Origin: Glossina fuscipes
Lineage: Eukaryota; Arthropoda; Insecta; Diptera; Glossinidae
Length of the DNA: 64,000 nucleotides
NCBI RefSeq assembly: GCF_014805625.2
Contig: NW_023998464.1
Location: 2,817,622-2,881,621 of the forward strand
Direction: 5' to 3'
Below are positions 49,091-61,749 of the stretch, piece by piece. Position numbers and translations under genes: made by a program. The notes under the pieces were generated by a model. It made no database searches and was not told the origin of the DNA. It saw only the letters and a list, made by a program, of their open reading frames with translations. The stretch's first letter is position 1. The number at the start of each line of letters is the position of its first letter.

Positions 49091-49559
49091 TAACTGTTTC
49101 ATAAATGCTGCTTGTAGACTTATGACGCAAAAACACCAACGAAAAGGTCTCCTGTACCTAAAATGGCGGGGAAGATGAATGCATTCGGAATGTTTTATAA
49201 AGTAATCAATATCAACAAAGGGAATTTATTTGTACACCTAATCTACAAATCTAGTTTATGTTTGACGTGAGGACGCTACTTAACAAGTTTTACTCTCATA
49301 AATGCTATCTAAGTTTTGCTTTATAGGGGGAGAGATTATAGTTTCAAATAAAACGCGAGAATTTGATTAATAAGGATTACTGAGCGCTCAAAGAGTGAAA
49401 ACCGAAATAAATGCATTCAATCGTCCTATATACTAAGAAACTTACTATCAAAATTTATCTCATAAATCCTTCGTACTTAGCAAAAGTTGATTTTCACAAT
49501 ATTTTATAATGGTGGATTCACTTGTAACCCTTCTTTCAGTTCATGCTAAATATATACTT

Positions 49560-49590
<31 letters not shown>

Positions 49591-49739
49591 ATACCATGAA
49601 TTGTATGTATCCTAATATTGCCTCCAGTTGATTTTAATTGAAAAATTCTCTATGAAATAAATATAAAAAAAAGAAAAAAATGCGCTAAATCCTTTAAATG
49701 AAATTAAAACATCAAAGTGAGATTGTCGTTAAAACATAT
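49091..49739. other. Non-coding stretch
   Basis: No gene recognised. Contains a TA microsatellite. Confidence 0.4.
49551..49586. repeat. (TA)n microsatellite
   Basis: Directly visible TA run. Confidence 0.95.
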
Positions 49740-49848
49740 ACAACATTGCTAACGTTATTGAAGTGCAAGAGCACGACAGCAGCAGGCAGCAGTTATCAGC
49801 AGAATTTCAAAAAGTCATATAACAAAAGAAAGAAAGTAAAACAAACGG
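49740..49848 (+). promoter_or_regulatory. Candidate non-coding exon with strong 5' splice site
   Basis: An AG/CA-rich stretch ('gacagcagcaggcagcag') typical of fly 5' UTRs ends at a consensus donor: exon ...CGG followed by GTGAGT at 49849-49854. No promoter element, acceptor or coding exon could be tied to it. It is only a candidate. Confidence 0.15.
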
Positions 49849-50667
49849 GTGAGTGAACAAAAGAGAAAGAAAGAGAGAAAATTGAAGAGTAAAATCGTGA
49901 AAGTAAATTAATTTAAAAACACGCCAAAACCAATAAATGGATTTACGGAAAACAGCAGCAGCAAACGTTTATGGAAAAAAGATCAAAGAGCATTAAATGT
50001 TATAAAAATATGAGCTTGTTTGCAATGAAGAACACACATTCAACCATTGCCACGTAAAGTTACAAAAGTCTCGAGAACTGAATTCCTAACCTCGCCGACA
50101 AGTAAAATGAAGCGCATGTGTTGCCTGAAAGTGCTGCTGCTGTAAGCAAGCAAATACAAAATTCAAGATAGTGAACTGACTGGAGGTTTTGGAGGTATTC
50201 ACACTCCCTGCATTTTTTTTACTTTGGTGCCGCCTTTTAATTACGCAAGCTTTTCTTTTTCTCTCTAGAATCTTAACAGACATTTAAATATCCACACTTA
50301 ACATGTGCAGAGAAAGTAATTTGATTTATATCATTAGTGCACTTGCCAGAGGTTTTTTATTTTGCTAATTATATGTGTGTGCGTAGACAGGCACTCACTC
50401 TTATTTGTTATACACTCTCAAATTTACTTAGGCACCTTACAGATCGGGCATATGCACCGCTCGTAAGGTTGAGTCTCAAAATTTACTAATGGGTTTCTTT
50501 TCGTTCATTTCTTCGCCCACATATGCAACTTATAATTGTATAAAATGTCGCTTTATTTCGGAGTTGCAGTTGTTTTATTCCTTTTGCTAATATTGAAATC
50601 TTAAGTTCTCTCAATATTTTTAAATTTGATTTTGGGTTGCAATCCATGTTCTTTTCAGAAAGGTGCG

Positions 50668-50739
50668 TAACAAGTCTCAGAAGCTTCTGACAACTTGTTA
50701 GATCACAATGTGATTAGTCGAAGTCACTCGACTCGAGTG
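50668..50739. repeat. Cluster of consecutive palindromes
   Basis: Several perfect inverted repeats lie within 72 bp. TAACAAGT (50668) pairs with ACTTGTTA (50693), enclosing CAGAAG/CTTCTG (50678-50689). Then come ATCACA/TGTGAT (50702-50714) and CACTCGA/TCGAGTG (50725-50739). AGTCGA (50716) can also pair with TCGACT (50728). The function is unknown; possibilities are cruciform-forming DNA, element ends or protein-binding sites. Confidence 0.6.
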
Positions 50740-51505
50740 GAAGAGCTAAATCCAAGTTCATACGAATTTTCATTCTATGTTTTAACGATAGTTTTTAACT
50801 CGCCTGCGACAGTATAAGGTAGAATAAAAAAAAACTGCGGCCGAATGGCCGTTCCGTAGAGTGTTAAGCTTTTCTCTTTAATGGATCGACCAGAAGGCAA
50901 TCTGTGTCACTTTCTTATAGTGTCAGAAGGAGCCAAGAGCGAAATTTTTAGATTATAATTAAAAAATCCAAAGAATTAAAGTAAAACGGGCTTAAGTGCA
51001 AAATTTCTCGTTATTTGCGTCTTTCCGTTATTCAGTAAGAGTTGTTGTATATTAAGTCCTTTGATTTTTCTTTTTTTTTTCTTTTTAATGTAGTAAGTTA
51101 AACGTTTGAGATTTACTGTGATACTCATAAGACATGAGTTAATTTAATAAAATAATTCTATATTACGAGTTTTTGTTTTTGTACATTTATAAAATTTCAT
51201 ATCCTTAAAAGCCTTTATATAATCGTTTTCTTACTTCTTTTTTGTTCAGTGCTCTGTTGCAAGAGCGGAAACCAATCCATGAGCATAATAAAAAAAAAAA
51301 ACATTTTTTTTTAATTGTCAAACGAATGCGTGCAAAAGCGACAATTAACAAGTCAAATTTCTGATGTATGCTTGTAGGCGCTGCAAGCGAAACGATAAAA
51401 TTAGTATACGCTCCGTTGCCAAGTTCAAATGGCATTAATTTTTAGAATGTTCGCTATACATTTTCTCCTCTTCGAGCAGTAATCTCTTTCTCTCCCTTAT
51501 CCACT

Positions 51506-51523
51506 GTCTCTCTCTCTCTCTCA
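51506..51523. repeat. (TC)n microsatellite
   Basis: Short clean TC run. Confidence 0.9.
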
Positions 51524-51958
51524 TTCCCTCTATCTGTATCTTGTGTTTTACTTATACAAAGACTTCGAATTGTAAATTAAAAGACTGTAAAGGGTTTTCA
51601 GTTATGGAAGGAGTAAGGATACCGGAGATTCACACTGAATAAACTCAGAATACCAACGCCTCGCCTGTCTATGCATTGCTGCGGTAATTTTGAAAGATTT
51701 TGGCTACGAAAATCCTTACTGGCTTTTTTGGTTTGTTTAGATGAATGTATTCGGCCTGCTGACTAAGAGGGCGATATATCAGGTAGTGTGTTGAGTTTAT
51801 ATTGATTGTTGATCCTTTGCGTTCTATAAATGATGGCAGCAGCTTCGAGGATGTTTGGGAAGCATTGATGATCTTCTTTCTCCTTGATAAGGAGTTGTGC
51901 TTGTCAGTTGCGTACTGTCCGCTCTGCAGTCATTTCCAGAAGATTGATTACAAGTGAA

Positions 51959-51985
51959 TATGTATGTATGTATGTATGTATATAT
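51959..51985. repeat. (TATG)n microsatellite
   Basis: About six TATG units followed by TATA. Confidence 0.95.
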
Positions 51986-54869
51986 GCTATATTTATGTTT
52001 GAGATTAAGAAGAAAGATTGTAAGATGTATAGTGATGTGGGGACAATGTTGCAAACTCTCAGTAAACCAAGATTATTTTAGATATAAATTTGGCTACACT
52101 TAGAGATAGAAAAGATAAATTCGCTTTTCTAGCAAACCGAGTTTGTTCCCCGAGCATCAAAGGGAACGAACTGAAAAGCCTGAAAGAGAATTTCGCACTT
52201 CGATTATCGAACTTGTGATATCGGAAGATGAGATATTCGCTAGTATTACAAGCTTCACAAAGATCATTTGGCATAGGACGAATCATTTTTATATATACCT
52301 TATACTAAGTGCGGTCACTCATATGTCGATAAAGTATTTTAATCTCTCATGAATTAAAGGTCGCTTCTGTTAAGTGTTCAAAATTAAAAGTGAAAACTTT
52401 ATTATACCGATAAGAATTTGAATTTTGAATTGTATTACTTTTTTCAACAACCTATGAAATATTAATGAAGAGAAATATTCGCAATGTTGTTTTCGCGGAA
52501 AGAGATTCAAAAAGAACGATTATCAAAAAAAAAGAAAGGATGGAAAAAAAATAATAATAAAAAAAAGGCAAGGAAAGAATAATCGTAAAGTTCCAGTTAG
52601 GAGTGCAAAATAAATTTGAGAGTGAAAAACCAAGAGGAAAAATTGCCTTGAGATAAGAATTTCGGCTGACTGATGAAACAAAAACAAAAAACATTAAAAT
52701 TAAGCTACTTCAGCGACAAGATGTCACACACACGTGAAGCCCAAAAATAAATCCAATGACTACGTGTAGGTATGAGTGCCGAAACATTTGCTATCAATGT
52801 TCAAAATTAGATAATTAAAAATATGCCAGAGGCTTAAACACCAACAACAACAGCATCTGGTATAAACTGACGCACTTGATGGAAGTCAGTCAGCTTTAAT
52901 GCTTAATATCTGTGTGGTTATGTGTATTCAAATTGCCAGGATGGAATTCTTTTGACTGAATCGTTCGTTAAAGCAACCCTTACAGTTCTCAAAAAAGCAA
53001 AAAAAATAAAAAATAAACAAAAAAACAAAAAATAGGAAAAAACTTTACGCAAATGATTGTTAAGAAATGCGAAATATCATAAGCATAAAGTATTTGCCCT
53101 TATACCTACACTACACCTATTTTCCTCCACCACCCAGTTACCCTCCGTTTAACGTTTCCTTGAGCAAATAAATTATGTTCTTCAAAATCCCCACTCTGCC
53201 CATAACTTTTTATTTATTGTTTGCAAAACGACGGTTTATGTCGTATTTTAAAGTTATATATAATTCCCATTCCTATTCCCCACCCACCCCTCTTTTACCT
53301 CCTTTTTGGCTCTTTTTCTCTAATTTTGCTACTACTCCTGCTACCGCTTAAGATCTATAACTTAAACTGAAACGACAAAGAGAGGCAATGACGACTGATT
53401 GCAGTCACTAGATATCGACAAAGACGTGAATGGAGATTGTGGAGCTTAAGAATTGTTTTTCTTCTGTTTTTTTTTTGGATATATGTATGTTTTCCTTAAG
53501 ATACGGTTGAGATTTCAACTTAACTTGCAAGGAAAGGGTGTTAAGTAAGTAGTAAATGCAAGAGAATTGTTGAAGTATTTCTGTTTGTGTATATGTAATG
53601 AGTCAAAACGCGCGCCAGCTGCCAGCATTTGTTCATTGTCAATAAATCGTCGTTTTTGTGTTGTTCTGCTCAGAGGCGACCATTCTCAAATCGCTCCAGC
53701 AATCCATCCAACCACCCGCACCTGTGCGGGTCTGTCTTACATTTTCTCTCTTCGTCAATGATTTGTTTTTATTTGATTTTTTATATCTTTTTTTGGGGTT
53801 TTCCTTACGTTTTATTTTATTTTACGTTTTTTTTTCATTATTTTACGCTTTCTATGAACTGTCCTTCCGTCCTCTGTTAACAAAGACTGATGCTTCTTCG
53901 TGCGATAGCAGTTAATGTCAGACCTACGAAAATATATGACTCAAGAAACCATCAAGACAAACTCATCGTGCTTGCACTAAAAAAAAGAGCATTGGGCGGG
54001 TGAAAATCAAACAAAAAAAAAGCCAAAAAAGAAAAAAGCAGTTGTAGAGGTGCCAAGCCATTTAGAAAATATTTTACTAGTACACGTCAAAGTAGTCCTT
54101 TATTGAGTGCAACGGGAAATAACCCCGCTTTTGGAAGCTCTTTTGCTGATAATTAGACTTAAGCGAAGACGTAAGGGATTGATGATATGCAAATATCAAT
54201 GCGTTTTTTTTTGTTTTCTTTACTTCTAAACGATTTCGTCCTTACAAAAAACTTTTGATCGATTTGACAGACATCGAACTCAGCCAGATGTGTATATCGT
54301 TCGACCTAGATTAGTTTTGTGTGTTTGTAAAGAAAGTCCAGAGATATTGATTTGGTATTGGACTCAAATCGAGCAAAAATATAGAAATAGAGCAGTCCAC
54401 TAGTAGGCTTATGATAAATCACAGCTGGTTAATGGTTCGTGTTCAGGACGCATTTTAATTGTATTAACAACATGTGCAAAAAAATGAGATGATAAGGAAC
54501 CAAGTGATATGGTGCGTTGACTTTACACTCTGTAATTAATTTTAGAATTTGTTGTTGTTGATATTGCGAATATTTTGTTCCGAATAATATAGGAAAGCCT
54601 GAGTTAGTCACGAAGAAAGTGCTTTTGCGCATTTTCCACACTTTGGAATGTGTGCACAATTGTAGACCGGAGAAAAAGATTCCTTAAGAATCCTATTAAG
54701 GGCTGGTGTGTTGCATTTGTATCGCCAGCACGAATTCTCGGAATTGCTTTGATTTTGGTTTTATAAATATTAATTGGATACAACGGTGGTGAACGGAGGA
54801 GCAGGAAGAGCAGGGCTTATGACAGTGGTTACAGACTTGCTTCCATAATTTTAACTTTTCTCTAAACTA

Positions 54870-55295
54870 TACCTGAAGGTCCACTTTTTCCGTTACGTCG
54901 TCCGTAAGCAGAGGAGCGGAAGTATTAGACTTTGCCGCTCGATCAGCTTATTCATTTCACAATAAACCAATATGACTGTGTACCCAAAGCGTTTTAATCG
55001 TGTTCTTTATGTTTTTAATGATGCTCCAGATGGAAGTTGAAGAATCTTAGATGGTATTTAACACGGACATGCTGTCGGTGACAGTAAACAGTGCAAGTTT
55101 GTTCTTATAAAGAGAATTAAAACTTCCGGCTCCAGTTGCGATAGTTGAAGCACTTCCGTGATGTAAGCGGATAAGCAGGGCTTGTCCTGAAGCACCTGCG
55201 TCGTCGTCGGCGAGTGGCAGAATGGCAGATTGAAAGCGGTCTATATATCGCTGAAGCCAACGGTCACTTTCCAGCATTGGCGGGTTTCCCTTCAA
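54870..55295 (-). pseudogene. I-like retrotransposon RNase H remnant (copy R3)
   Basis: On the minus strand, VTDSMSVLNTI (near 55080-55047) matches the third RNase H aspartate motif. After a frame change, TLWVHSHIGLL (54990-54969) is followed by a stop and ADRAAK. Then come SAPLLTDDVTEKVDLQ (to 54871). These align residue by residue with WVPSHIGLLGNEQADRAAK and SAPLIMDDVMEKLDLQ of copy R1, so the two are the same family. The reading upstream to 55295 is open but the YTDGSK motif is not visible. There are two stops and a frameshift in a short span, and no (TAA)n tail was found. It is a dead internal fragment. Confidence 0.75.
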
Positions 55296-55954
55296 TTAAA
55301 TTCCTGAAGATGTAACTTAGCGGACACTCGTTGCTGCACTTAGAGAGCGAAATGGCAAGAGAGCAGCTTTCCAAAGGCCCCGGAATTTTAGACCAAATTC
55401 CGAGAAATTCATTATACTTATTATGTACATCCTTTAGTTTTAATGCGCTTCTTTTTAAAGAACGATGGCAACCTCGTTTAAATGTATTACTTATGATGTT
55501 AGTGTGCTGTTACTGGTGACAATGCCAAACACAAAATTGATGATAGTCTTGCTACAACAAATCAAGAGACATCGTAAACAAGGCCTTGGCCGAATCTTTC
55601 GTACCCACTGCCACTATGAATCTATCTGTAAGAATACATGGAGAAGATTAGTTTCTTCGTAGACGTTAAAGCCGAGAGATATTCGACTATACTTGAAGGA
55701 AAGCCAGGTACATTTATATGTTTGCTTTAGTTTTTCATTTGTAGGTGCAACACTAACTATTACCTCTCTGTTACGATAATCCTCTTACCGTCTTCTTACT
55801 CATAGTTTAGTTTTAAGATATTTTATATGTATAGATAATAAGGTTGTTCTGCTCATCAACTAAAACAACTTGGCTGCAGCTCAAAGTTACTGAGAAATGT
55901 ATTATCCTTATGACTTACAACTAGAGACAAATTGATTGACAGGTATTCGGGATG
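55296..55954. other. Non-coding stretch
   Basis: No feature recognised. Part of it may be upstream sequence of the minus-strand I-like copy. Confidence 0.4.
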
Positions 55955-56170
55955 CACATCCACTGGGTTGGGTTAGGAAAAGCTGGATAGTTCTTCCAAG
56001 TAGTACGATTTGTTTCTTTGCTTTCTTCACGCTTATCCAAAATTTTCTTCCATGCTCGGCTGGACATCCACTGGGTTGACTTCGGAAAAGCTGGGTAGTA
56101 CCTCTAACTAGCACGATTTGTTTCTTTGCTTTTCTTACACTTATCCAAGACTTTTTTCCAGGCTTGAATT
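55955..56170. repeat. Two-unit tandem repeat, period 108 bp
   Basis: The block 'catccactgggttg' ... 'ggaaaagctgg' ... 'acgatttgtttctttgct' ... 'cttatccaa' occurs twice; 'acgatttgtttc' starts at 56005 and again at 56113. The period of 108 is divisible by three, and a minus-strand frame stays open across both units (68-codon ORF, 56114-55908), giving KAKKQIVL and QLF..QPSGC twice. It may be a fragment of a repeat-containing coding sequence or a two-copy minisatellite. Confidence 0.8.
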
Positions 56171-56416
56171 TTTATTATAACCCTTTCTATATACCGCTTT
56201 AATTGCATCATTGACTTGTTAATTTGAGTTTAGATGAAAGGACTACATTTTTAAGAATTGTTTTGATTACGGGTATGGGTGTGAACTAAACTGATTCCAC
56301 TGATTTGTCTTTGCATGTATTTGCAAATTGTAGTTTTGTTTGCACTTATTGTTCTATGGAATTTATGCTCATTGCAGAAGCAAATTTCTTCTTCGCCCTT
56401 ATACTTTATTCACCTT

Positions 56417-56472
56417 TTCTCTCTTTGTCTCTATCTCTCTATCTCTATCTCTCGCTCTTTGCTTCTCTTCTA
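56417..56472. repeat. Imperfect (TCTA/TC)n repeat
   Basis: Pyrimidine-rich simple repeat with 'tatc' units. Confidence 0.85.
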
Positions 56473-56999
56473 TCCTTGGTATATTTTCTTGTTGTTGGCA
56501 TGCCATCAATTATAGTCCGCGATAGGTTAGAATGAATGCTAGCATACCACTCATGTCTTTGGCTGATGGTATGAATTTTTCGTTCTATGAATGAATTATG
56601 CTTTTTTTTAGCAATTTTGGGTAAAAGAAAAATTTATAACGCACAACACCCTCAACAACGATTTATACACTAAAGGATGGCCGCATTGATTGGTTGGTGG
56701 TAGCTTTTGCCAAAGGCGGTATAAAAAAACAAGAGTTTTTATTACGGTAACAAACCTATAATTAGATTTGTGTCTGAGTCCTAAGTAGAAGCAGTAGAAA
56801 AACTCTGGCGAATAATTACTAAATCATCGATATGATAAATTGTGTTTGTAATATATCAAAAGGAACATAAACACAAGCACACACCTTACACTTAAGGCAT
56901 AACTCAGCTACTGAAGATTGCAAATTTTAAGGTGTATACTTAAAAATTTATGACGGTTTAACTTGAAATTGTCCCTTAAAAGAGATTTTTAGATGAAAC

Positions 57000-57020
57000 A
57001 AAAAAAAAAAAAAAAAAAAA
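57000..57020. repeat. Poly-A tract
   Basis: Uninterrupted A run. Confidence 0.95.
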
Positions 57021-57596
57021 TTCGTTTCATACCTATATACATATGCTTATACATAAATGCGTTACACATAAGCAAAAATATTAAATATATATTTAGCCGG
57101 CTGTTACTGTTAACCAACTTTGGAACTTGTCGTTATGAGAAAGATAAATAAAGAAAGAAATGGAAACATATTTTATGTCCTACTTATGGGTATATGCACT
57201 TATGTACATATATGTATATATATGTATGTACATATATATGTATGTATGTTGTGTTGGTGGTTAACAGAGGTGGTGGTGGCATTGATTGTTATTATTGTTG
57301 TTCATTCGTTCATGGGTTTGTATGTGAGCCAAACATTGAAACTCTTAAATCTTCGTCGTTAGACGCCATTATTTCTTGTGCTTGTCTCTAGGTCCATAAA
57401 ACACTTTAATAGTTTTCGTTTACTCTTAACGTTCCTGCATTCCCTCTACTATATTTTCGGTTTTACTTTTGCGGGTTTCATGTGATTTCTTCACACACTG
57501 ACGTCTTTTGCAATTGCCAAAGGAAAAATTATTGTTTTGTATGTTATAGAGGTGGAGTTGTGTGCAGAGTGATATATTTCTTTTGCGCGCATGAGA

Positions 57597-57635
57597 ATAT
57601 ATATACATATATATATATATATATGTATATATATA
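57597..57635. repeat. (TA)n microsatellite
   Basis: TA run with 'tac' and 'tg' interruptions. Confidence 0.95.
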
Positions 57636-58349
57636 ACTGCATACATACATGCATATATAAAATATACTTCTTAAGATTTAAAAAATTATTTGAAAATATT
57701 TCTTCTCTCATTAAGAAATTAAAGCTGTACGAGATGATAAAATTTACTGCACTGCTTTCACACACCTATGCTCGAAGTAGCAGTAATCGTAAATAAATTT
57801 TTTCCTCTCGGTTCATTAGAGAAAATGTACTAAGATTACCTTCTATAAAATGAAATTCAATTCTGAGATAATCAGGAACCGCCTCACCACATACATGCAA
57901 TTACAAAACATGTGAACCTTTCATCGACTTTTAGTCACTTTGAGAGAAACCCACCAGTCGCTTGAACACATACATGTTCCAGGTGCCAGATTTGTTACTT
58001 GCTTTCTTGTTCATTCGCTTGCCTAAACCGAACCAACTTGAAAGCATTAACAGCTGAATTAAACTTTTTAAATAATATTTAGGAAGAGAAACACTCAATA
58101 TTAAACTTGATAAGATTCAAAATTAGAAAAAATTGAGGAAAAACGTAGAAAAACAAAAGAAAATAAGCCTATGCTTGTTCTTATATAGATACAAAGGAAC
58201 ATAGAATTAGGTGCATAGGGACTAAAAACGCATCCTAGATCGACGTAAGCATACAAAACATTGGCAATCGCCTTATATTTCTTTACCCAAGACCCACCAT
58301 TATATACATCATTGTACAGTTATTCATACATCGAATTTTCAAAATAAGG

Positions 58350-58560
58350 CTTTGTATGGGAAATGGTCGAAAGCGTGGTCCATTAGTAATGCCGTTTGTC
58401 TTTGGGCCAGGACAGTTAGGGTCAGTGAAGCAAATTTCATCAAAATATCTCAAAAATTGAATACAAGAAACAGGGTGAAGCGGCGGACAGACGGACAAAG
58501 AAATCTAGATCAATTGAGAATGTGATTATGAATAAAAGCCTATCTCATGTCCTTTTGGAT
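58350..58560 (+). repeat. Dispersed repeat D2, copy 2
   Basis: Shares 'gggaaatggtcg', 'caaaatatctcaaaaat' and 'gcggacagacggac' plus 'agatcaatt' with the copy at 14538, in the same order and orientation. Non-coding. Confidence 0.55.
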
Positions 58561-59412
58561 GATAAGTATGTTCACGCGAACTTTCAAAAAAAATCAAAAC
58601 ACAAAAATGCTTCATGAGTTTATAATGAATGCATATCACCAACTCGGCACATACAAGCAAAGTTTGAAAACTGTTTCTTTGAAAATCAAACTTTTTGGAG
58701 TAGACGTTTTTTAATTATAACGTACGATTTTGATACTGAAATTAAACGGTAAACATTAATAAAGTTATTGCAAGGAACCAGAAGGGGGTTAATATAGGTC
58801 ACAATTGAGTTTACCTTGATTAATTTTAAAAGTAATACCTAAATTCAAACCTGTGCTAACACAAACCTTCTTCCCTCTAACGAAGACAAGTCAATTCGTC
58901 TAATAAATGTATTCTCATCAGTATTACAGATACATCACAAGTCAATAAACATCAGGTTTAGCAAACCTGTTTTTTTATGGCTATTTCTTTAGTATGCCAG
59001 AACTGATAAAAGATCGAAACGACTATAACAAGAATGTACGCGTTTTCTTTTATGATTAGTGTCCGAACACGGCGCCGAAAGTCTTTGTCCTGAAAAGGCT
59101 ATCATTCCGTTATTGCCCTCAAAGTGCTTGGTGACTGAAGTTCTCTGCTCCGCTCTGGTCTTAATATTATCGAAATGATATATCCAATCACAATAAAGAA
59201 GCTAGTAAAAGTAAGTTAAGTAGCATTCTCCATCAAAACCCACATCCATTTTTCTTATAATTTAAATAAACCTAATTGAATCGAATACTTGCCTTTTTCC
59301 AATCCTAACTTTTTCCAATTTTTCTAGCAAAATGGCTGTGTCAGCATAGTGTATTATCCGGGATTCCCGTGGCGAAAAACTCAATAAACTCTCTTTAATA
59401 GTCTTCTTTTAA
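58561..59412. other. Non-coding stretch
   Basis: No identified gene. 59058-59177 is open for about 39 codons on the plus strand and is GC-richer than its flanks, possibly part of the coding-like remnant that follows. Confidence 0.35.
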
Positions 59413-59676
59413 AATCCACCTTACCGCACTAGATTTTCGCTGGGAACGAAAGAAAAGGCAGCCAGAGGTGACATCGTTAGGACCAAGAAATGTAATGAAT
59501 GTAAGAAAATTTTTCTTCAAAGCTCACTTTGCTCCTGCCAAGTCATTAAAAGTCTGCGTATTGACCTCGACGAAGCCTTCAAATATATTCGCAATCACGA
59601 TGCTTTACCATTGTTAAAAGCGTGCAAGTCATTAGCCTATGTCAAGAAAATTCTTCTAAAATCATTGCGCAATTAA
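59413..59676 (+). pseudogene. Unidentified coding-like remnant
   Basis: An 87-codon plus-strand stretch without stops and without a start codon. It contains TKKCNECKKIF, SSLCSCQ and then the helical-looking IDLDEAFKYIRNHDALPLL and KACKSLAYVKKILLKSLRN before TAA. The composition (Lys/Leu/Cys rich, few low-complexity runs) is more protein-like than most frames in the window. Further fragments with coding character follow in another frame to about 59960, for example ESEKLRIEALIDDMN. The paired cysteines (C..C and C.C) could have been a metal-binding element. I do not recognise a family. It is most likely an eroded gene or transposon fragment. Confidence 0.3.
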
Positions 59677-61749
59677 ACAGTTCCAAATCGTTGTTGCATG
59701 GATACAAAAACCATGGCTGAATATAAAAGGAGCTTAGTATTTGGATAACGAATTGCGAAAACAAAAAGAAATCGATGGGAGGACAACGACGTGCGAAAGC
59801 GGTACAAGATGGATAAAGTTGCGCAATATTACATTTATCGAAAATAAAGCTATTTAGATACCCATCGATAAAAGCAGAAGTGAATCGGAAAAGTTACGAA
59901 TCGAAGCACTCATCGATGATATGAATATGAAGCACAAATCAACACGTGTCCGTTAATTGAAGGACCCCTTTTTGCCGTTTAAATAATAAAATTCATAAAT
60001 TTATTATGACATTGCGGGCGCGCACACAGCGAGTATATACGTATATGTCTATTCACATATACGTACAAAAAATTACGTTAGCCGTTTAATGTGTAATGTG
60101 TAAAAAAAATAAGGAAAAACAGGTCTAAAAGAACAACAAAAGAACGCTAAAGTTGTGGCCAGAAAAAAGAAAGAAAAAAATCAAATCATAATAAAATAAA
60201 ACTAAACAAAATGCATAAAAGTAACAGCAACTATAACAACAACATGGACAACAAGCAATTTACGAACTCATAAAACTGCATTTTACACCTTGCATCACTA
60301 TCAACACATGCACACACATAACCCGAGAGCACACATAAAACATAACATACAATCAACAACAGCAACTTCCACGAACATATACACCGAGATTACCACCTAC
60401 CACGAGCCGATGATGAGTGAGTTGTTAGTTGCGAATATGGGAAAAACTATAAAAAATATAAAATTTTTTCTTTTTTGCTTTTTCTTTTTATTTAGTATAT
60501 AAAAACTCAAGTCATAGCTAAATGGAAACAATAGACAGAATATAATAAATATATATATAAATAGAAATTGATACACAAATACACAACAATAGCTCTTTCC
60601 CTCACCCTTTTTTTGCATATATATAGGAATAAAAAAGAAACCTTGAAAAAAAAAGGAAAAACGAAAATTTTTTTACATTTATGCCAACAATTTGAAAAGG
60701 ATAACGGGTTTGAGCCATCAAAAGCCATCAATTAAGCCATAGATTGGCCAAAATAATAACAACATAATATCTCACGTACGTAACCAATAAAACAACTAAT
60801 AACTGAAGCGTTATTGTCACAAATTTAGTTATATGTATAGGCGGACATGAGTATCATAGCAAATGTGTCTCTTAAATTTGTCAAATAAGTAAAGTGGAAC
60901 ATAGACGCATAGAGATATCTTGGATCCGAAGAAAGGTCCCATTTGAGAACTTTTATTACACTCTCATTCTCCTTCGCCTTTTTTTGTTTTGATAGTCCCA
61001 AAGGTCAAATGAAAATCTCTTTTCAATAAAGAGACATGAATTTTAGATCGCTTAATTCCTGTAAAAGTAGCATTTCAACTGAGAAAATTTGTGTTTCTGC
61101 AAGATGTTTTCAACTCGATATTCTCCAGAATAAATGTTGTTCACTTGTTACAACTTCTTTTCTCTTCTTATTGCGACCACTCACTCAGATGTTGTGCCCT
61201 ATGCTTGCAACACCGTGATGGATGGCGACTTGATAGTCGCCCTTCCCAACTGCCTAGCTGTACACTGGCCCAGTAACTATCAACACGATCAACTGAAAGG
61301 ACAAAAGGGAGACTGTACTCATCACTTCCTACATTAAAAATATTGCCATTTGAATTGTCCAAAAGAGAGGTATGCAGATGAACACGCCTAGGAAGTGAAC
61401 ATGAACATGAACTCATTCGCATCGTCCACCGTGCACACAAAAGTCAAAATCTGATTTCATTGTTCGTATTTATATGTAATTGTACCCAGTTTGCATTGCT
61501 TTATTGAACAAATATATGTATATATATATATGTATATATAGAGTATGTATATGTGATATCCTATTGTAAAGTTTACACATAAGGAAATTGTATTTCTTCT
61601 CCTAAAATATGCCAGGTGTAATCCTATATGCGATGACGTTATAACGCGGTGATGAATGAGCAAGTACTATGTATGCCGGCAAGTACTGATTTTTTATCAA
61701 AAAAAAAAACATTTTTTCTCAAGAGAGTAATAAAATAATATTTCATATA
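59677..61749. other. Non-coding stretch, partly CAA-rich
   Basis: 60180-60410 is CAA/CATA-rich and UTR-like. The 67-90-codon frames at 61130-61440 on both strands share a GC-richer segment but show no domain. Confidence 0.4.

Larger units (their letters stand above)
49849..54869. other. Long non-coding stretch
   Basis: No gene recognised. Parts near 52800-53050 are CAA/AAAAC-rich. A palindrome cluster and two microsatellites are listed separately. A 46-codon coding-like open frame lies at 51766-51903 (minus). Confidence 0.45.
56171..58349. other. Non-coding stretch
   Basis: No gene recognised. Frames here are driven by TC, TA and TATG repeats. Confidence 0.45.
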
